From positions 1-64,000 of the forward strand of contig NZ_JAJFNK010000011.1 of assembly GCF_021739485.1 (NCBI RefSeq): a stretch of 64,000 nucleotides of DNA. The letters run 5' to 3'. The notes below the pieces were generated by a model that was not told the origin of the DNA, ran no database searches, and saw only the letters and a program-made list of their open reading frames with translations. Below, one piece after another: positions 16,071-25,002 of the stretch (within the stretch, counting starts at the first letter, position 1; the number at the start of each line of letters is the position of its first letter). Made by a program: the position numbers and the translations under genes. The stretch is from Alicyclobacillus tolerans. Lineage in GTDB: Bacteria; Bacillota; Bacilli; Alicyclobacillales; Alicyclobacillaceae.

Positions 16071-16167
16071 GGGAGCGGATGGGGTACTGGTGTCCTTCGC
16101 GGTCTTCAAAACCGACAGGGCGGCACGGGGTGTCGCCGGTGAGTTCGATTCTCACACGCTCCCGCCA
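16071..16167 (+). tRNA. selC: tRNA-Sec (anticodon UCA)
   Basis: A 97-base selenocysteine tRNA. The acceptor GGGAGCG pairs with CGCTCCC, followed by G and an encoded CCA. The T arm is GTGAG-TTCGATT-CTCAC. The anticodon loop CTTCAAA (16104-16110) carries TCA, which reads UGA. A long variable arm (GGCG...CGCC) is present. The T stem is separated from the seven acceptor pairs by one base, giving the long acceptor-T stack of bacterial tRNA-Sec with a G-A eighth pair. It implies that the organism inserts selenocysteine, but no sel gene or selenoprotein is in the window. A recombinase remnant follows downstream. Confidence 0.92.
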
Positions 16168-16393
16168 ACTTCCTTGCGTGACAACGAATTTTAAGAGTTT
16201 TCCTCTTCGTGATGTCGAGACACTGCCAATTGGAAACGGAGCCCATTTTCTCGGATCTTTTGAGAAATCGGACGAAACAGAGAAGGACCGAGGCACGAAT
16301 CCGAATGGGGTTTCCGCACTCATGGGTATTTGACGAGTCCGGACGGGGTTCAAACGTCGTTACCTCCATCATTTCGATTGGAGGAGAGTTTGA

Positions 16394-16675
16394 ATGCGTA
16401 AGTTAAGGCGTACGAACGGGACAAAAACCACCCCCCGCGTTATCAGCGACGAGCTAACATTGACAGAACTACATGAGAGGTTTCTGGTTGAGAAACGACT
16501 TACGGGAGCCGAACCACGTACGTTAGAGGACTATCAGAGGCATTTTGGGTATCTGATGGTCTTCACCGTATCATATGTGACTCCCGGAATTTCACCTGTT
16601 ATAGATAACCTTGGTAAATTTCTCTATATGCTTAGCAATAAAATATTTTGCGTCCTTTTCATTGCTTGTGATTAA
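16394..16675 (+). pseudogene. truncated phage-type tyrosine recombinase
   Basis: A strong ribosome binding site (GGAGGAGAG) and ATG open a frame whose first 57 residues look like the N-terminal SAM-like domain of tyrosine integrases (ELTLTELHERFLVEKR, then RTLEDYQRHFGYL). After that the frame continues in unrelated sequence and stops; the catalytic domain with its Arg, His and Tyr is absent. The break near 16560 coincides with the start of AT-rich sequence. Lying 227 bases after tRNA-Sec and in the same direction, it is probably the relic of the integrase that inserted the island. Confidence 0.65.
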
Positions 16676-17305
16676 TGCCTCATAGATATCTCTACTCTGA
16701 TTCAATATGGATCGCATAGTTTTTTTAATGTTAAACTGCAGACTCCTCCCAACCCAGACGACTATGATGTCTTCGAGCACTCTCAACATTTGATAGAGAA
16801 CTTTATTGTGAGCAGCACGACCTACTCCCAAATGAAACGCCATGTAGTTCATTAAGAACTTTTTAATACCTAGTGAATAAGTAGCACTTTCCATGCCTAA
16901 AAATGCAGAATGGACGGACATCCAGTCTTGTTCAGATGCTCGGTGAATCGCCACACTCGCGCATTTACATTCCAGCAGAATCAGGGTTTCAACCAATTGA
17001 GCCGGTGATTCGAAGTTAGAACCAAGTCGGAAAGATAACGGTGAGACATTTATTTCGTCGCTTCCTCCTAAAACCAGTGTTCCGTCCGTTCGCCCAGTCA
17101 ACAAGTTCAAAATAGACAACACTTGTAGTGATTGATGTAATCCCATGTTTTGGGTATCCCATGCCCTTGACGGAACCACTTCGAGAGGAATTATATCGTC
17201 GGAATGTAAATTGTCAGCCAACAGCCGTTCCTGGATTCGCATTGAGATCAATTCTATAGGTCTTTTTAAACCATCCATGTGTTGAACGTTGAGGTTCGAC
17301 TTCAC
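16592..17305 (-). CDS. decayed FadR-type (FCD) regulator paralogue
   Basis: 237 residues, clearly a paralogue of the regulator at 18412-19152 (shared VQVLSILNLL or QVLSILNLL block, then matching FCD helices). Two functional parts look lost. The DNA-recognition region, ERELSEILGIGRSTLREA in the intact protein, is replaced by unrelated sequence, and the FCD metal ligands are mostly gone: the Asp and the middle His become Asn and a non-His residue, while one His remains in AKHIEK. The reading frame and ribosome binding site (GGGAGG, eight bases, GTG) are intact. It may be a ligand-sensing or dimer-poisoning partner rather than a repressor, or a recent pseudogene. Confidence 0.6.
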   Translation of the reverse strand: MKSNLNVQHMDGLKRPIELISMRIQERLLADNLHSDDIIPLEVVPSRAWDTQNMGLHQSLQVLSILNLLTGRTDGTLVLGGSDEINVSPLSFRLGSNFESPAQLVETLILLECKCASVAIHRASEQDWMSVHSAFLGMESATYSLGIKKFLMNYMAFHLGVGRAAHNKVLYQMLRVLEDIIVVWVGRSLQFNIKKTMRSILNQSRDIYEALITSNEKDAKYFIAKHIEKFTKVIYNR

Positions 17306-17601
17306 AAAATATACCTCCCGGTACCTCTCCGTAAATTTCTTAACAAAAAGGCTTTGAGGCCTTCAATTTAACTGTAGTTCTTGACATTTTTATATACTAA
17401 ATTTAGATAAATTAAACATTCAGAATAAACGCAAACCGAAAGTCCATAGAGAATGACACCTGGCGTACAAACGAAGCATTTGAACTTTAGAAAAGACGCG
17501 ATTCACTATTTAAATGCCAAAATAGACTCTGTGTCGAAACAATTCAAAACTTCAAAACGGAGTATGTTAACCATAGTGCGCAGGTAGGTTAGTGGTACGG
17601 T
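17306..17601. other. AT-rich gap before the decayed regulator
   Basis: No gene is seen. The stretch is very AT-rich and carries a small palindrome, CTAAATTTAG, near 17400, which could be part of a promoter-operator for the regulator gene that starts at 17305. Confidence 0.4.
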
Positions 17602-18354
17602 TCAAAGAGACATACCTGTATCCACTACTATGGTACTACCAGTAATACTGTCAGTTACACATAGCCCTAGTATTTGTTGCGCACAATCCTCCAGCGTTGG
17701 AACCTTATGCAGAGGAGAATTCTTTAAAAAATTATCTATTGTGGATTGGTTATGGCCTTTTGTCCATCGAGTCTCTAATAACCCTGGAGCTATGCAGTTC
17801 ACTAGCACTTGTGGAGCCAATGCCTTTGCGAGCCCTTTCGTAAGATGTATCGACGCACTCTTAGATACCGAATAAGGTAAGGAACTACCACTGGGCCGAA
17901 GCCCCGCAATTGATGAAACAACAACAATCCGCCCATTCCCGTGTTCCTTCAAATAAGGGGCGGTTGATTTAGCACACAACTATACCCCTTTAACATTTAC
18001 ACTCATGATTCGATCCCAATCGTCTTCTGATACGCCATTTAGGTCTTCAAAAGGTTGAAACACAGTAGTCCCAGCATTGGCAATTAAAACGTCAATTCTT
18101 CCTAACTGTTTGACGACAGTTGACGTCATTTCTTCCACTTCGTGGCTCGAGGAAACATCTGCTTTAACCGCAATGCACCTTCTACCTAATTTAAGAATTT
18201 GTTCCACTGTAGCCTCGGCATCAGTCTGTGATGTCGAGTAATTAATTGCCACGTCCATTCCGGATTTTGCCAGTATTAAGCTTGTTATCTTGCCTAACCC
18301 TGTACCTCCGCCTGTCACCAATGCGACTTTGCCTTGAAGGTTCATCGGAATCAT
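17602..18354 (-). pseudogene. SDR-family oxidoreductase interrupted by an in-frame amber codon
   Basis: Together the two halves make a complete short-chain dehydrogenase of about 250 residues: nucleotide motif TGGGTGLG near 14-21, NAG in IANAGTT, the catalytic Ser in VVSSIAG and YSVSK (Tyr and Lys), and the C-terminal VVDTGMSL. The frame is intact except for TAG at 17980-17982 between NVKGV and LCAKS, where relatives have an aromatic or aliphatic residue. A single point mutation explains it. It is therefore a recent nonsense pseudogene unless amber is suppressed. FabG-like or sugar-alcohol dehydrogenases are the nearest types. Confidence 0.75.
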
Positions 18355-18411
18355 CCTTTAAAATAAGGGATTTTTTATTTAGTCAATGACACATTATTTC
18401 CTTTCAAAAGA

Positions 18412-19152
18412 TCACTTGCGTTGACTCAGAACTCCCATCAAACGCTCACTGGCACTCTGGATATGGGAGCCCATGTACCTGGCCGCTAATTCTCCATTTC
18501 GATTTAACATAGCTTCAAAAATCAACTTGTGTTCCGAAATCGTTGGTTTCAAGCTTCTTGAATCTTCCATTGCCTTAGAAATCCAAATTTGCATCAAGGT
18601 ACGAATGGTCCTTAACATTTCGTATAAAACACTATTATGTGCACTATGCGCAATGACCAAATGAAACTCCACATCCGCTGATACCAGCTGTCCTGTATCC
18701 TCGTTTTCCAAGGCTTGCTCCATTTCTCTGTACGCTCTTTCTAACTTCGCATATTCCTGCTCAGTTGCTCTCAACGAAGCTAATCGCACACATTCTTGTT
18801 CCAAAAAAATCCGGGACTCAATGAGCTCCGTAAATGAATTTTTTCTTAAAATAAGTCCCCAAGAAAATGGGGCAGCGTTAAATTCTGAATGTTCGTCAGC
18901 AATAAATGTTCCTTGACCAGGGCGGACATCCAGCAAATTAAGAATGCTCAATACCTGAACAGCTTCTCTAAGTGTCGATCGCCCTATACCTAAAATTTCA
19001 CTTAATTCGCGTTCATTGGGCATTTTATCCCCACCGTGGAGTGTTCCGTCAATAAGTCCTTCCAAGATATAAGTGGACAACGAAGTGACCACTTCGTCCA
19101 CCAGTTTTTTGTGGCGGTTTATGCGTGTAAGCTGCGTCTCGGGCTTCAGCAA
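18412..19152 (-). CDS. GntR-family regulator, FadR subfamily
   Basis: 246 residues. The N-terminal winged helix contains ERELSEILGIGRSTLREAVQ at about 50-70, typical of FadR-type repressors, and the C-terminal FCD domain keeps its metal ligands (Asp and His in ADVEFH, His in SEHK, His in GSHIQ). Such proteins sense a small organic acid and repress neighbouring catabolic genes. TTG start after AGGTGAT. It lies just upstream of the SDR and downstream of the TRAP gene block, whose promoters carry a common 20-bp site; it is the best candidate to bind that site. Confidence 0.85.
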   Translation of the reverse strand: MLKPETQLTRINRHKKLVDEVVTSLSTYILEGLIDGTLHGGDKMPNERELSEILGIGRSTLREAVQVLSILNLLDVRPGQGTFIADEHSEFNAAPFSWGLILRKNSFTELIESRIFLEQECVRLASLRATEQEYAKLERAYREMEQALENEDTGQLVSADVEFHLVIAHSAHNSVLYEMLRTIRTLMQIWISKAMEDSRSLKPTISEHKLIFEAMLNRNGELAARYMGSHIQSASERLMGVLSQRK

Positions 19153-19431
19153 ACTATCACCTCTATGTGAGATTCCTATCCTAAAAATCCGTGACCACTA
19201 AAATTTTAAGGCGCATCGAACCAACCCCTGATAAACGCTCAGATTAACAAGATGTACGAGTGTTCACAAGGGTTTGTCAGGCCACCGATTTTACGGATAC
19301 TTCTTCTACCGAGCAACTGCAACCTTCGGTGTTTTATAACTGCATCCTTTCAGTGTTCTAATCAATATTAGGACAATTCTACATAAAAAAGAGATAGAAA
19401 ATGAAGGTGTTTATGCAAAAAGTCCATAAAA

Positions 19432-19797
19432 CTAATCAAATACCTGCATTAATTCAAATACTATCCCGCCTGCAGACTTCAAAAATACCGTACTTTCACT
19501 GTCCGTCTTTCGTTCCTCTAAAATCTCCCAGCCAAAGTCTTGCAGTTTACGTACATGTTCTCTCACGTTATTTGACGCGATACCAATGTGATTGATTTCA
19601 TCCTGATCTGTTCTGGTAGGTGATAAGAATATGCTCGAGCCGTTTAAGTCGAATTTTAGAATTTCCTTCGGACCAACAAAAATACGTTCTACCAGTTGAG
19701 CATGGAATAGCTGCTCAAACACCTCCTTATAAGCAGCTAAGTCCTGTACATAGAGATGGATGTGGTGGATGTTGGCTAATGATTTAATTGAGTTCAT
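19432..19797 (-). CDS. VOC-superfamily protein (glyoxalase/dioxygenase fold)
   Basis: 121 residues, one vicinal-oxygen-chelate domain of two beta-alpha-beta-beta-beta units. Likely metal ligands are the His of HHIHLYV, the His of NHIGI and the Glu of FELMQ. Members include glyoxalase I, extradiol dioxygenases, epimerases and fosfomycin resistance enzymes. ATG at 19797 is preferred because GGGGGAT lies just ahead. It follows the cyclase-family gene closely in the same operon, so it may isomerise or cleave the product of that hydrolase. The exact activity is not readable. Confidence 0.65.
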   Translation of the reverse strand: MNSIKSLANIHHIHLYVQDLAAYKEVFEQLFHAQLVERIFVGPKEILKFDLNGSSIFLSPTRTDQDEINHIGIASNNVREHVRKLQDFGWEILEERKTDSESTVFLKSAGGIVFELMQVFD

Positions 19798-19811
19798 CCT
19801 TTTATCCCCCT

Positions 19812-20684
19812 TCAAATTATTGCCAATGGCCTAATTAAAGAACCGGTCCCCCCACGAATCTTTATTGGTGAAACGAAGAGTGAAAATTCGTATACTTTAT
19901 CCCGCGAAAGTTCCTCCAAATACAACAACTCTAGAATATGAACTCCTACTTCCCTCAATAAATAAGGATGTACTACTCTAGGTCTGTGTGGATCGGCACT
20001 AGGATTTTGTTCTAATCCCGGGTTGTCTGCTCCTATAGCTACGACTCCCTTCTCCTCTACGAGCCATTGTGCAACTTCCTTTGTTATGCCTGCCCCAAGT
20101 GACGCATTCGGCTTCGGCCATGATGTCATGTATCCAGTACGGAATAAAACGACGTCGTTCTTTTCTATACTAGTCCCCTGTTGGTCAAGCGCACGCTTAC
20201 AGTGTTCCAATGTGATACCAAATCCCTCTGGCAAGGTCGACATGTTCCCTGCAGCTGGTACATCAATTAAAATTCCTTTGGTAATAATAGGACCGATGTC
20301 CGTTGCATCATGTTTTTGAGGCCCAAAGTCCGAAAGATATTCTGTCACCCGGGTATTGCCAAACCACTCACTGTCCACACCTGTGGTAAAGTGTGCTAAT
20401 GCATCTATGTGCGTCCCAGAATGAAGACTGCCCATGACTAGCTCTGAAATGAACCCCACATTTTCAACATTGGGACCTTCTATCCAGTCCGGCGTGCCAT
20501 CCACGCGTTCGCCATTGGGTGTACGATAAGTGAGCACTTGAAACGGTGGGTGTCCGGTGGCACCTGGCATAAAGGGAAATCTAGTCACCTCTAGATCGTA
20601 AATCTTCCCTTGACGAATCATCTGCATGGCCCGAAACAAATCAGTTTCGCCTAGTCTACGAGTTGAACTTTGGTAGTTTCGCAT
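19812..20684 (-). CDS. cyclase-family hydrolase (kynurenine formamidase/isatin hydrolase fold)
   Basis: 290 residues with the PF04199 signature HSGTHIDALAH (about residue 88), whose His and Asp residues bind a catalytic metal. The family includes kynurenine formamidase, isatin hydrolase and other enzymes opening small ring amides or lactones. Start ATG follows GGAGGGC. It sits directly downstream of the TRAP transporter genes, so it probably acts on the imported compound or an early ring product. No other tryptophan-degradation genes are nearby, so kynurenine is not assumed. Confidence 0.8.
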   Translation of the reverse strand: MRNYQSSTRRLGETDLFRAMQMIRQGKIYDLEVTRFPFMPGATGHPPFQVLTYRTPNGERVDGTPDWIEGPNVENVGFISELVMGSLHSGTHIDALAHFTTGVDSEWFGNTRVTEYLSDFGPQKHDATDIGPIITKGILIDVPAAGNMSTLPEGFGITLEHCKRALDQQGTSIEKNDVVLFRTGYMTSWPKPNASLGAGITKEVAQWLVEEKGVVAIGADNPGLEQNPSADPHRPRVVHPYLLREVGVHILELLYLEELSRDKVYEFSLFVSPIKIRGGTGSLIRPLAII

Positions 20685-20715
20685 TTAAAATGCCCTCCTA
20701 AAAATTAGTTTTGTA

Positions 20716-22611
20716 CTAACTAACTCCTAACAAATGGGGTAATATTGATACAATACCCGGAAAAATTATCAACAGGGCCAGGTCTATAATAATGGCAAGC
20801 CAAAAAGGCCAAATTTGCATCGTGACCTCTTCCAAGGTCGAACGTGAAATTGTCCCTGCAATGTACAGTAGGAATCCAACAGGTGGGGATATAATCCCAA
20901 GTGATGAGTTAATCAGAAATAATATCCCTAAATAAATGGGATTTACACCAAGTTGTTGAAATACCGGAATAATCAACGGGACAATTAAAATTAGAGTGGA
21001 TGAAGTCTCAAGCACCTCGTGAATTAACACAAGAATTATCATTAACAGGATGATCAAGACGAGACGATTGTGGGAAACGTCCAGCATTAACGCCGCCAAT
21101 TGTTGTGGTATTTGCTGAATTGTTAATACCCAACTTATCAACATTGCGTTTGCTAAGATAAACATTACCCTTGAGGTATTAAGAATGGCTTCTCTTAGAC
21201 TGGAATATAACGACGTGATCGTTAGGGATCTATACCCAATAAAAGATACCAAAACCGTATATAGAACAGCGACGACACCTGCCTCTGTCGGAGTTACAAT
21301 TCCAGTCAAAATACCGCCAAATATGATTATGGGGGTTAGTAACCCTCCAAATGCACGGTAAAAGGACTGAAAGGCCTCCGGTAGAGAATATTTGCGCTCT
21401 CTAGGATAGTTGTGTTTTGTGGTATATACAGCTGCAACAATACCAAAGGTTGCCATCATCAAAACTGCTGGAAGTAAACTCGCTAAAAACATGTTCGCAA
21501 CTGACACGTTAGCAACCCAAGCATAAATTATCGTTGCAATACTTGGAGGAATGAGCATTCCCATAGAACCTGCAGCGGCCTGTAATGCAGCCGCGAAACG
21601 ATTGTTATATCCCTTTTTCACCATTTCAGGTATCATTATCGAACCTACAGCCGCTGTATCTGCGACAGGAGAGCCTGACAAATCTGCAAAGAACGCACTG
21701 GTCACTATGTCCACGTATGCAAGCCCTCCTCTGAATCTCCCAACCAAAGCAGAGGAGAAATCCACTAATCTCCTGGCAATACCTGCATTTTGCATAAGAG
21801 CACCTGTTAGCATAAACAAAGGTATGGCAATCAACACGATGTTTTCTGTGCCACTAAATAACCTTTCCGGAAGAATAACTAGGGACGTCCCAGTGATTTG
21901 CATCACTGCTGCTGCTGTCGTCATAAGTACAACTGCAATTGGTAGTCCAATGAGAAACCCAACGATTAGAATTACCAACAGTTCCACATTCACAGTCGCT
22001 TGAGGCAAATATTTGATAGTTGCTGACAGCAATACCGCTATTAACAGTGACAGATATGTCGATGTATTCCTCAAAACTCCAGATTGAAAATTGTTTATTA
22101 AAAAGTGTACATAGTGTATTGCAATTCCTAGTCCTGCAAGTGGCATTATCAATAGTGGAATACCCATCGGGATCTGAAGCGCTGGTGAACGTTGGGCCCA
22201 CATGTCTAAGCAAGCGAGTATCCCTTGCCCAACGAGAAGAATTCCCATAATCAATCCAATCCATTGGCTCAGACTATTGACGCCCTTCTTAATACTTCTT
22301 GGAAGTCGTTGAATCACAAAAGAGACAGAAGGCATCTCATTTCTACGAATCGTAGCTGTCGTACCTAAAAAAACAAGCCACACAAACATATAAGTACCGA
22401 GTTCATTGGTCCATGATAGTGGAGAGTTCAGAACATATCTGTAGAAGACACCAAGAGCAAGAACAATGACCATGGAACACAGAAGAACGATACTTGCATT
22501 GAGAAGAAATGAATCAAACCAACTACTCATCGTAGTTATCACTGAGCTCACTTTTCTTTGCAGTGCAGATTGTCCGTGGATGGACAGACCCTTTTCTTCC
22601 TCTAAAACCAT
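20716..22611 (-). CDS. TRAP transporter fused small and large membrane subunits (DctQM)
   Basis: 631 residues: an N-terminal four-helix DctQ part (about 25-180) fused to a DctM part (about 190-631) of some 12 segments. DctM features are seen in GLPIAVVLM, the DLSGSPVADTAAVGSIMIP block and LTGIVTPTEAGVVAVLY. With the binding protein encoded upstream it forms a Na+-dependent secondary importer for organic acids such as dicarboxylates, sialic acid, keto acids or aromatic acids. Fusion of Q and M is common. ATG follows AGGATACG. Confidence 0.88.
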   Translation of the reverse strand: MVLEEEKGLSIHGQSALQRKVSSVITTMSSWFDSFLLNASIVLLCSMVIVLALGVFYRYVLNSPLSWTNELGTYMFVWLVFLGTTATIRRNEMPSVSFVIQRLPRSIKKGVNSLSQWIGLIMGILLVGQGILACLDMWAQRSPALQIPMGIPLLIMPLAGLGIAIHYVHFLINNFQSGVLRNTSTYLSLLIAVLLSATIKYLPQATVNVELLVILIVGFLIGLPIAVVLMTTAAAVMQITGTSLVILPERLFSGTENIVLIAIPLFMLTGALMQNAGIARRLVDFSSALVGRFRGGLAYVDIVTSAFFADLSGSPVADTAAVGSIMIPEMVKKGYNNRFAAALQAAAGSMGMLIPPSIATIIYAWVANVSVANMFLASLLPAVLMMATFGIVAAVYTTKHNYPRERKYSLPEAFQSFYRAFGGLLTPIIIFGGILTGIVTPTEAGVVAVLYTVLVSFIGYRSLTITSLYSSLREAILNTSRVMFILANAMLISWVLTIQQIPQQLAALMLDVSHNRLVLIILLMIILVLIHEVLETSSTLILIVPLIIPVFQQLGVNPIYLGILFLINSSLGIISPPVGFLLYIAGTISRSTLEEVTMQIWPFWLAIIIDLALLIIFPGIVSILPHLLGVS

Positions 22612-22757
22612 GGTCGTATCCTGCCCTTCAACAAATTTGAAAACGCATAGGGTTGAGCTTCGTCTCGTCTGTCTGTCAGAGGCAGCTTGGGGACATCGAA
22701 GAAATTCACTTATGGTGCAACCAGTCCCCTTTTCTTGGTTATCCTAGAAAGTACTAC

Positions 22758-23819
22758 TTAATTTGATGCTCCTTCCTGTTTTTGAATGGTTTCATACAGA
22801 CTCACCCACGGAAGTCCAGATGTTTTTACTAGTTTAGCGGCACGTTGTCTAAATGCAGCTACATCCGGGTGAATAATCGTTATTCCTTTAAGATGCTCAA
22901 ACGTTGTAAGCATTTTTTGATCATTCTGTTGTGCCAGCTGTACCTCATATTTCCCGGCCTGATTAACGGCATTTTGAATAATATTTTGCTGACTACTACT
23001 CAGACTCTTCCAAAACTTATAGTTAATCAAGACGACTTGAGACTGTAAGATATGATTGGTTAGAGATACATATTTCTGTACCTCGTATAACTTATCGGCA
23101 TAGATAAAGCTCAACGGATTCTCCTGAGCATCTACCGTATGTTGTTTCAATGCCATATAAAGTTCTTGAGGATTGAGAGGAACTGGATTACCTCCCAAAA
23201 CTCTACCCGCCAATAGATTGGTTGGTGCAGGTGGTGTCCGTATCTTTAGTCCCTTAGCGTCTGCAGGAGTTTTAATTGGTTTGTCAGAGGTCAGTTCTCG
23301 CGTTCCAAAGTACCATGTTGTGCTCAGCAATTTAATTCCATTTTGCTCCAAATCTTTTCGGATCGGTACAAAAAGAGGACCGTTTGTCACTTTTTCCAGC
23401 TCGGAAAAATTAGTCCACACGTACGGCGCATCCATGACCCCAATATCCGGGACTATATTACCCACTGTGCTCGCAGAGTCAATGGACATTTGAATGGTAC
23501 CTTGCTTAACTTGCTGTTCAACCGCATTTTCTCCGCCCAGTTGATTATTCGGAAAAATTTCCACTTTAATTTGACCGTTCGACGCCTTCTGGACCAATTG
23601 AGCAAATTTGTACGAAGCTTCGGTAATGGGTTGGCCCGTTGGAATTGTATTGGATAATTTTATGACGATTTGTTTCGTAGAAGCAGTATTGTTGCCTCCA
23701 CCAGTGGTGTTTTTCGACGTTGCCGCAGTTGTACTGGATCCACATCCACTAATTACAGCAGTGAGCAATGCAAGTGGAACTGTCAAAGCAGCGATTCTCT
23801 TGGTTTGAACCAGTCTCAT
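22758..23819 (-). CDS. TRAP transporter solute-binding lipoprotein (DctP)
   Basis: 353 residues. A signal peptide ends in a lipobox (VISGC, Cys near residue 26) followed by a Ser/Thr/Asn linker, so the protein is tethered to the outer membrane face. DctP features include the early ANTIPTGQP-like segment (here SNTIPTGQPITEASYKF) and the substrate-salt-bridge region with KIRTPPAPTN, where an Arg normally binds the carboxylate of the ligand. It precedes the membrane subunit gene by about 145 bases. An operator-like site lies 38 bases upstream of its start. Confidence 0.88.
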   Translation of the reverse strand: MRLVQTKRIAALTVPLALLTAVISGCGSSTTAATSKNTTGGGNNTASTKQIVIKLSNTIPTGQPITEASYKFAQLVQKASNGQIKVEIFPNNQLGGENAVEQQVKQGTIQMSIDSASTVGNIVPDIGVMDAPYVWTNFSELEKVTNGPLFVPIRKDLEQNGIKLLSTTWYFGTRELTSDKPIKTPADAKGLKIRTPPAPTNLLAGRVLGGNPVPLNPQELYMALKQHTVDAQENPLSFIYADKLYEVQKYVSLTNHILQSQVVLINYKFWKSLSSSQQNIIQNAVNQAGKYEVQLAQQNDQKMLTTFEHLKGITIIHPDVAAFRQRAAKLVKTSGLPWVSLYETIQKQEGASN

Positions 23820-23856
23820 TTTTACCCCTCCATAATTATTATTTAATTATCCGATT

Positions 23857-23876
23857 ATCATATGGTCTGATGATAT
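23857..23876. promoter_or_regulatory. operator-like site upstream of dctP
   Basis: ATCATATGGTCTGATGATAT, with ATCAT/ATGAT arms around a GGTCTGA core. A copy with 18 of 20 identical bases lies at 26295-26314. The core resembles FadR-type operators (TGGTC and related), so the regulator encoded at 18412 is the likely ligand. Confidence 0.55.
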
Positions 23877-23941
23877 ATAATATATGAAATATTCAAAATT
23901 ATATATGTTTTATACTCTAATACTTTGAAAACGCCTCGGAT

Positions 23942-24937
23942 TTATTTCGGTGTTGGAGCCATTTCCGATATCAAGTTTTGTTCCTTTAAGACGTTCCAAA
24001 GTTCAGTCGGTATATCATAATTCATCATTTCTATATTTTCCGAGAGCTCTTCAGGTGACCGAGGGCCAGTCAAAACAGATGCCACAGCAGAATGAGCCAA
24101 GGGAAATTGCAGAGCAGCTGCCTTCAAAGGAACACCAAATTCTCTGCAAACCGCATCTAGTTTCTTTGCTTTTTCAATCCAACTACGGTCAGCATTTTGG
24201 TAGTTAAACTTAGGCACTACTCCATATGGATCTGCCAATATCCCGCTGTTAAAGGGGCCACCAATAAAAATGGATATCCCTTTCTGCTCTGCAACAGGTA
24301 ATAAATCTGCCAGGGCTGACTGGTCCAACAAGGTATATCGCCCAGCCATCAGAAAGCAGTCAAAATCCCCTTCAATTGCAAATTTAGTTAGCATTTCAGA
24401 TTGATTCATGCCTGCACCGATTGCATCGACAATCCGCTGCGAGCGAAGGTCACTTAACGCTCTATAGGCTCCATCCATGGCCTCAGGAAAATGGTCATCT
24501 GCATCATGAATATGTACAATATTCACATGGTTGATGCCAAGCCGCATTAGACTACTTTCGAAAGAGCGCATAATACCATCATAGCTATAATCTCGAACCC
24601 TTATTTTCACCCGTTTTACTCGTTCCTCGACGTTGATTGTATCGTCAATCGTTGAGGGGATGTCGGACACATCGTAACCCGCTTTTGTAGCGACAATAAA
24701 AGATTCCCGTGCAAGTTGAGGTAAAATCGTACCAAGTCGTAATTCTGCCAATCCACTTCCGTATAATGGGGATGTATCGAAAAATCTGATTCCCCTCCGA
24801 TATGCCTCTTCAACAGTACGGATAGCTTGCTCACCACCAACAGTCTGGTACATAAATCCCAGCGCTGCCGTCCCAAGCCCCAACTGCGTCACCTCTAAAG
24901 AAGTCTTTCCCACCCTAGTTTTCCTCCTGAAGTCCAT
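23942..24937 (-). CDS. aldo/keto reductase (sugar 1-dehydrogenase type)
   Basis: 331 residues, TIM-barrel NAD(P)-dependent oxidoreductase. The catalytic set is visible: Asp and Tyr in FFDTSPLYGSG (about 52-62), Lys in ATKAG and His in VHIHD. The closest pattern is that of D-threo-aldose or L-fucose/L-galactose 1-dehydrogenases, which make lactones. ATG at 24937 has GGGAGG seven bases upstream. It lies just downstream of the Ldh2-type gene, so the two are probably cotranscribed. With the amidohydrolase further on it could form a sugar-to-lactone-to-acid route, but this is inference. Confidence 0.75.
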   Translation of the reverse strand: MDFRRKTRVGKTSLEVTQLGLGTAALGFMYQTVGGEQAIRTVEEAYRRGIRFFDTSPLYGSGLAELRLGTILPQLARESFIVATKAGYDVSDIPSTIDDTINVEERVKRVKIRVRDYSYDGIMRSFESSLMRLGINHVNIVHIHDADDHFPEAMDGAYRALSDLRSQRIVDAIGAGMNQSEMLTKFAIEGDFDCFLMAGRYTLLDQSALADLLPVAEQKGISIFIGGPFNSGILADPYGVVPKFNYQNADRSWIEKAKKLDAVCREFGVPLKAAALQFPLAHSAVASVLTGPRSPEELSENIEMMNYDIPTELWNVLKEQNLISEMAPTPK

Positions 24938-25002
24938 CACTCAACCTCCCCGCACGCACATCAACCCAAGTTATCAAATAAATTATTGCTTGAGAGAATT
25001 CC

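Noticed and set aside
17980-17982. TAG as pyrrolysine or TGA-like recoding signal
   Set aside because: tRNA-Sec reads UGA, not UAG, and no pyl gene is visible. A single-base nonsense change is simpler.
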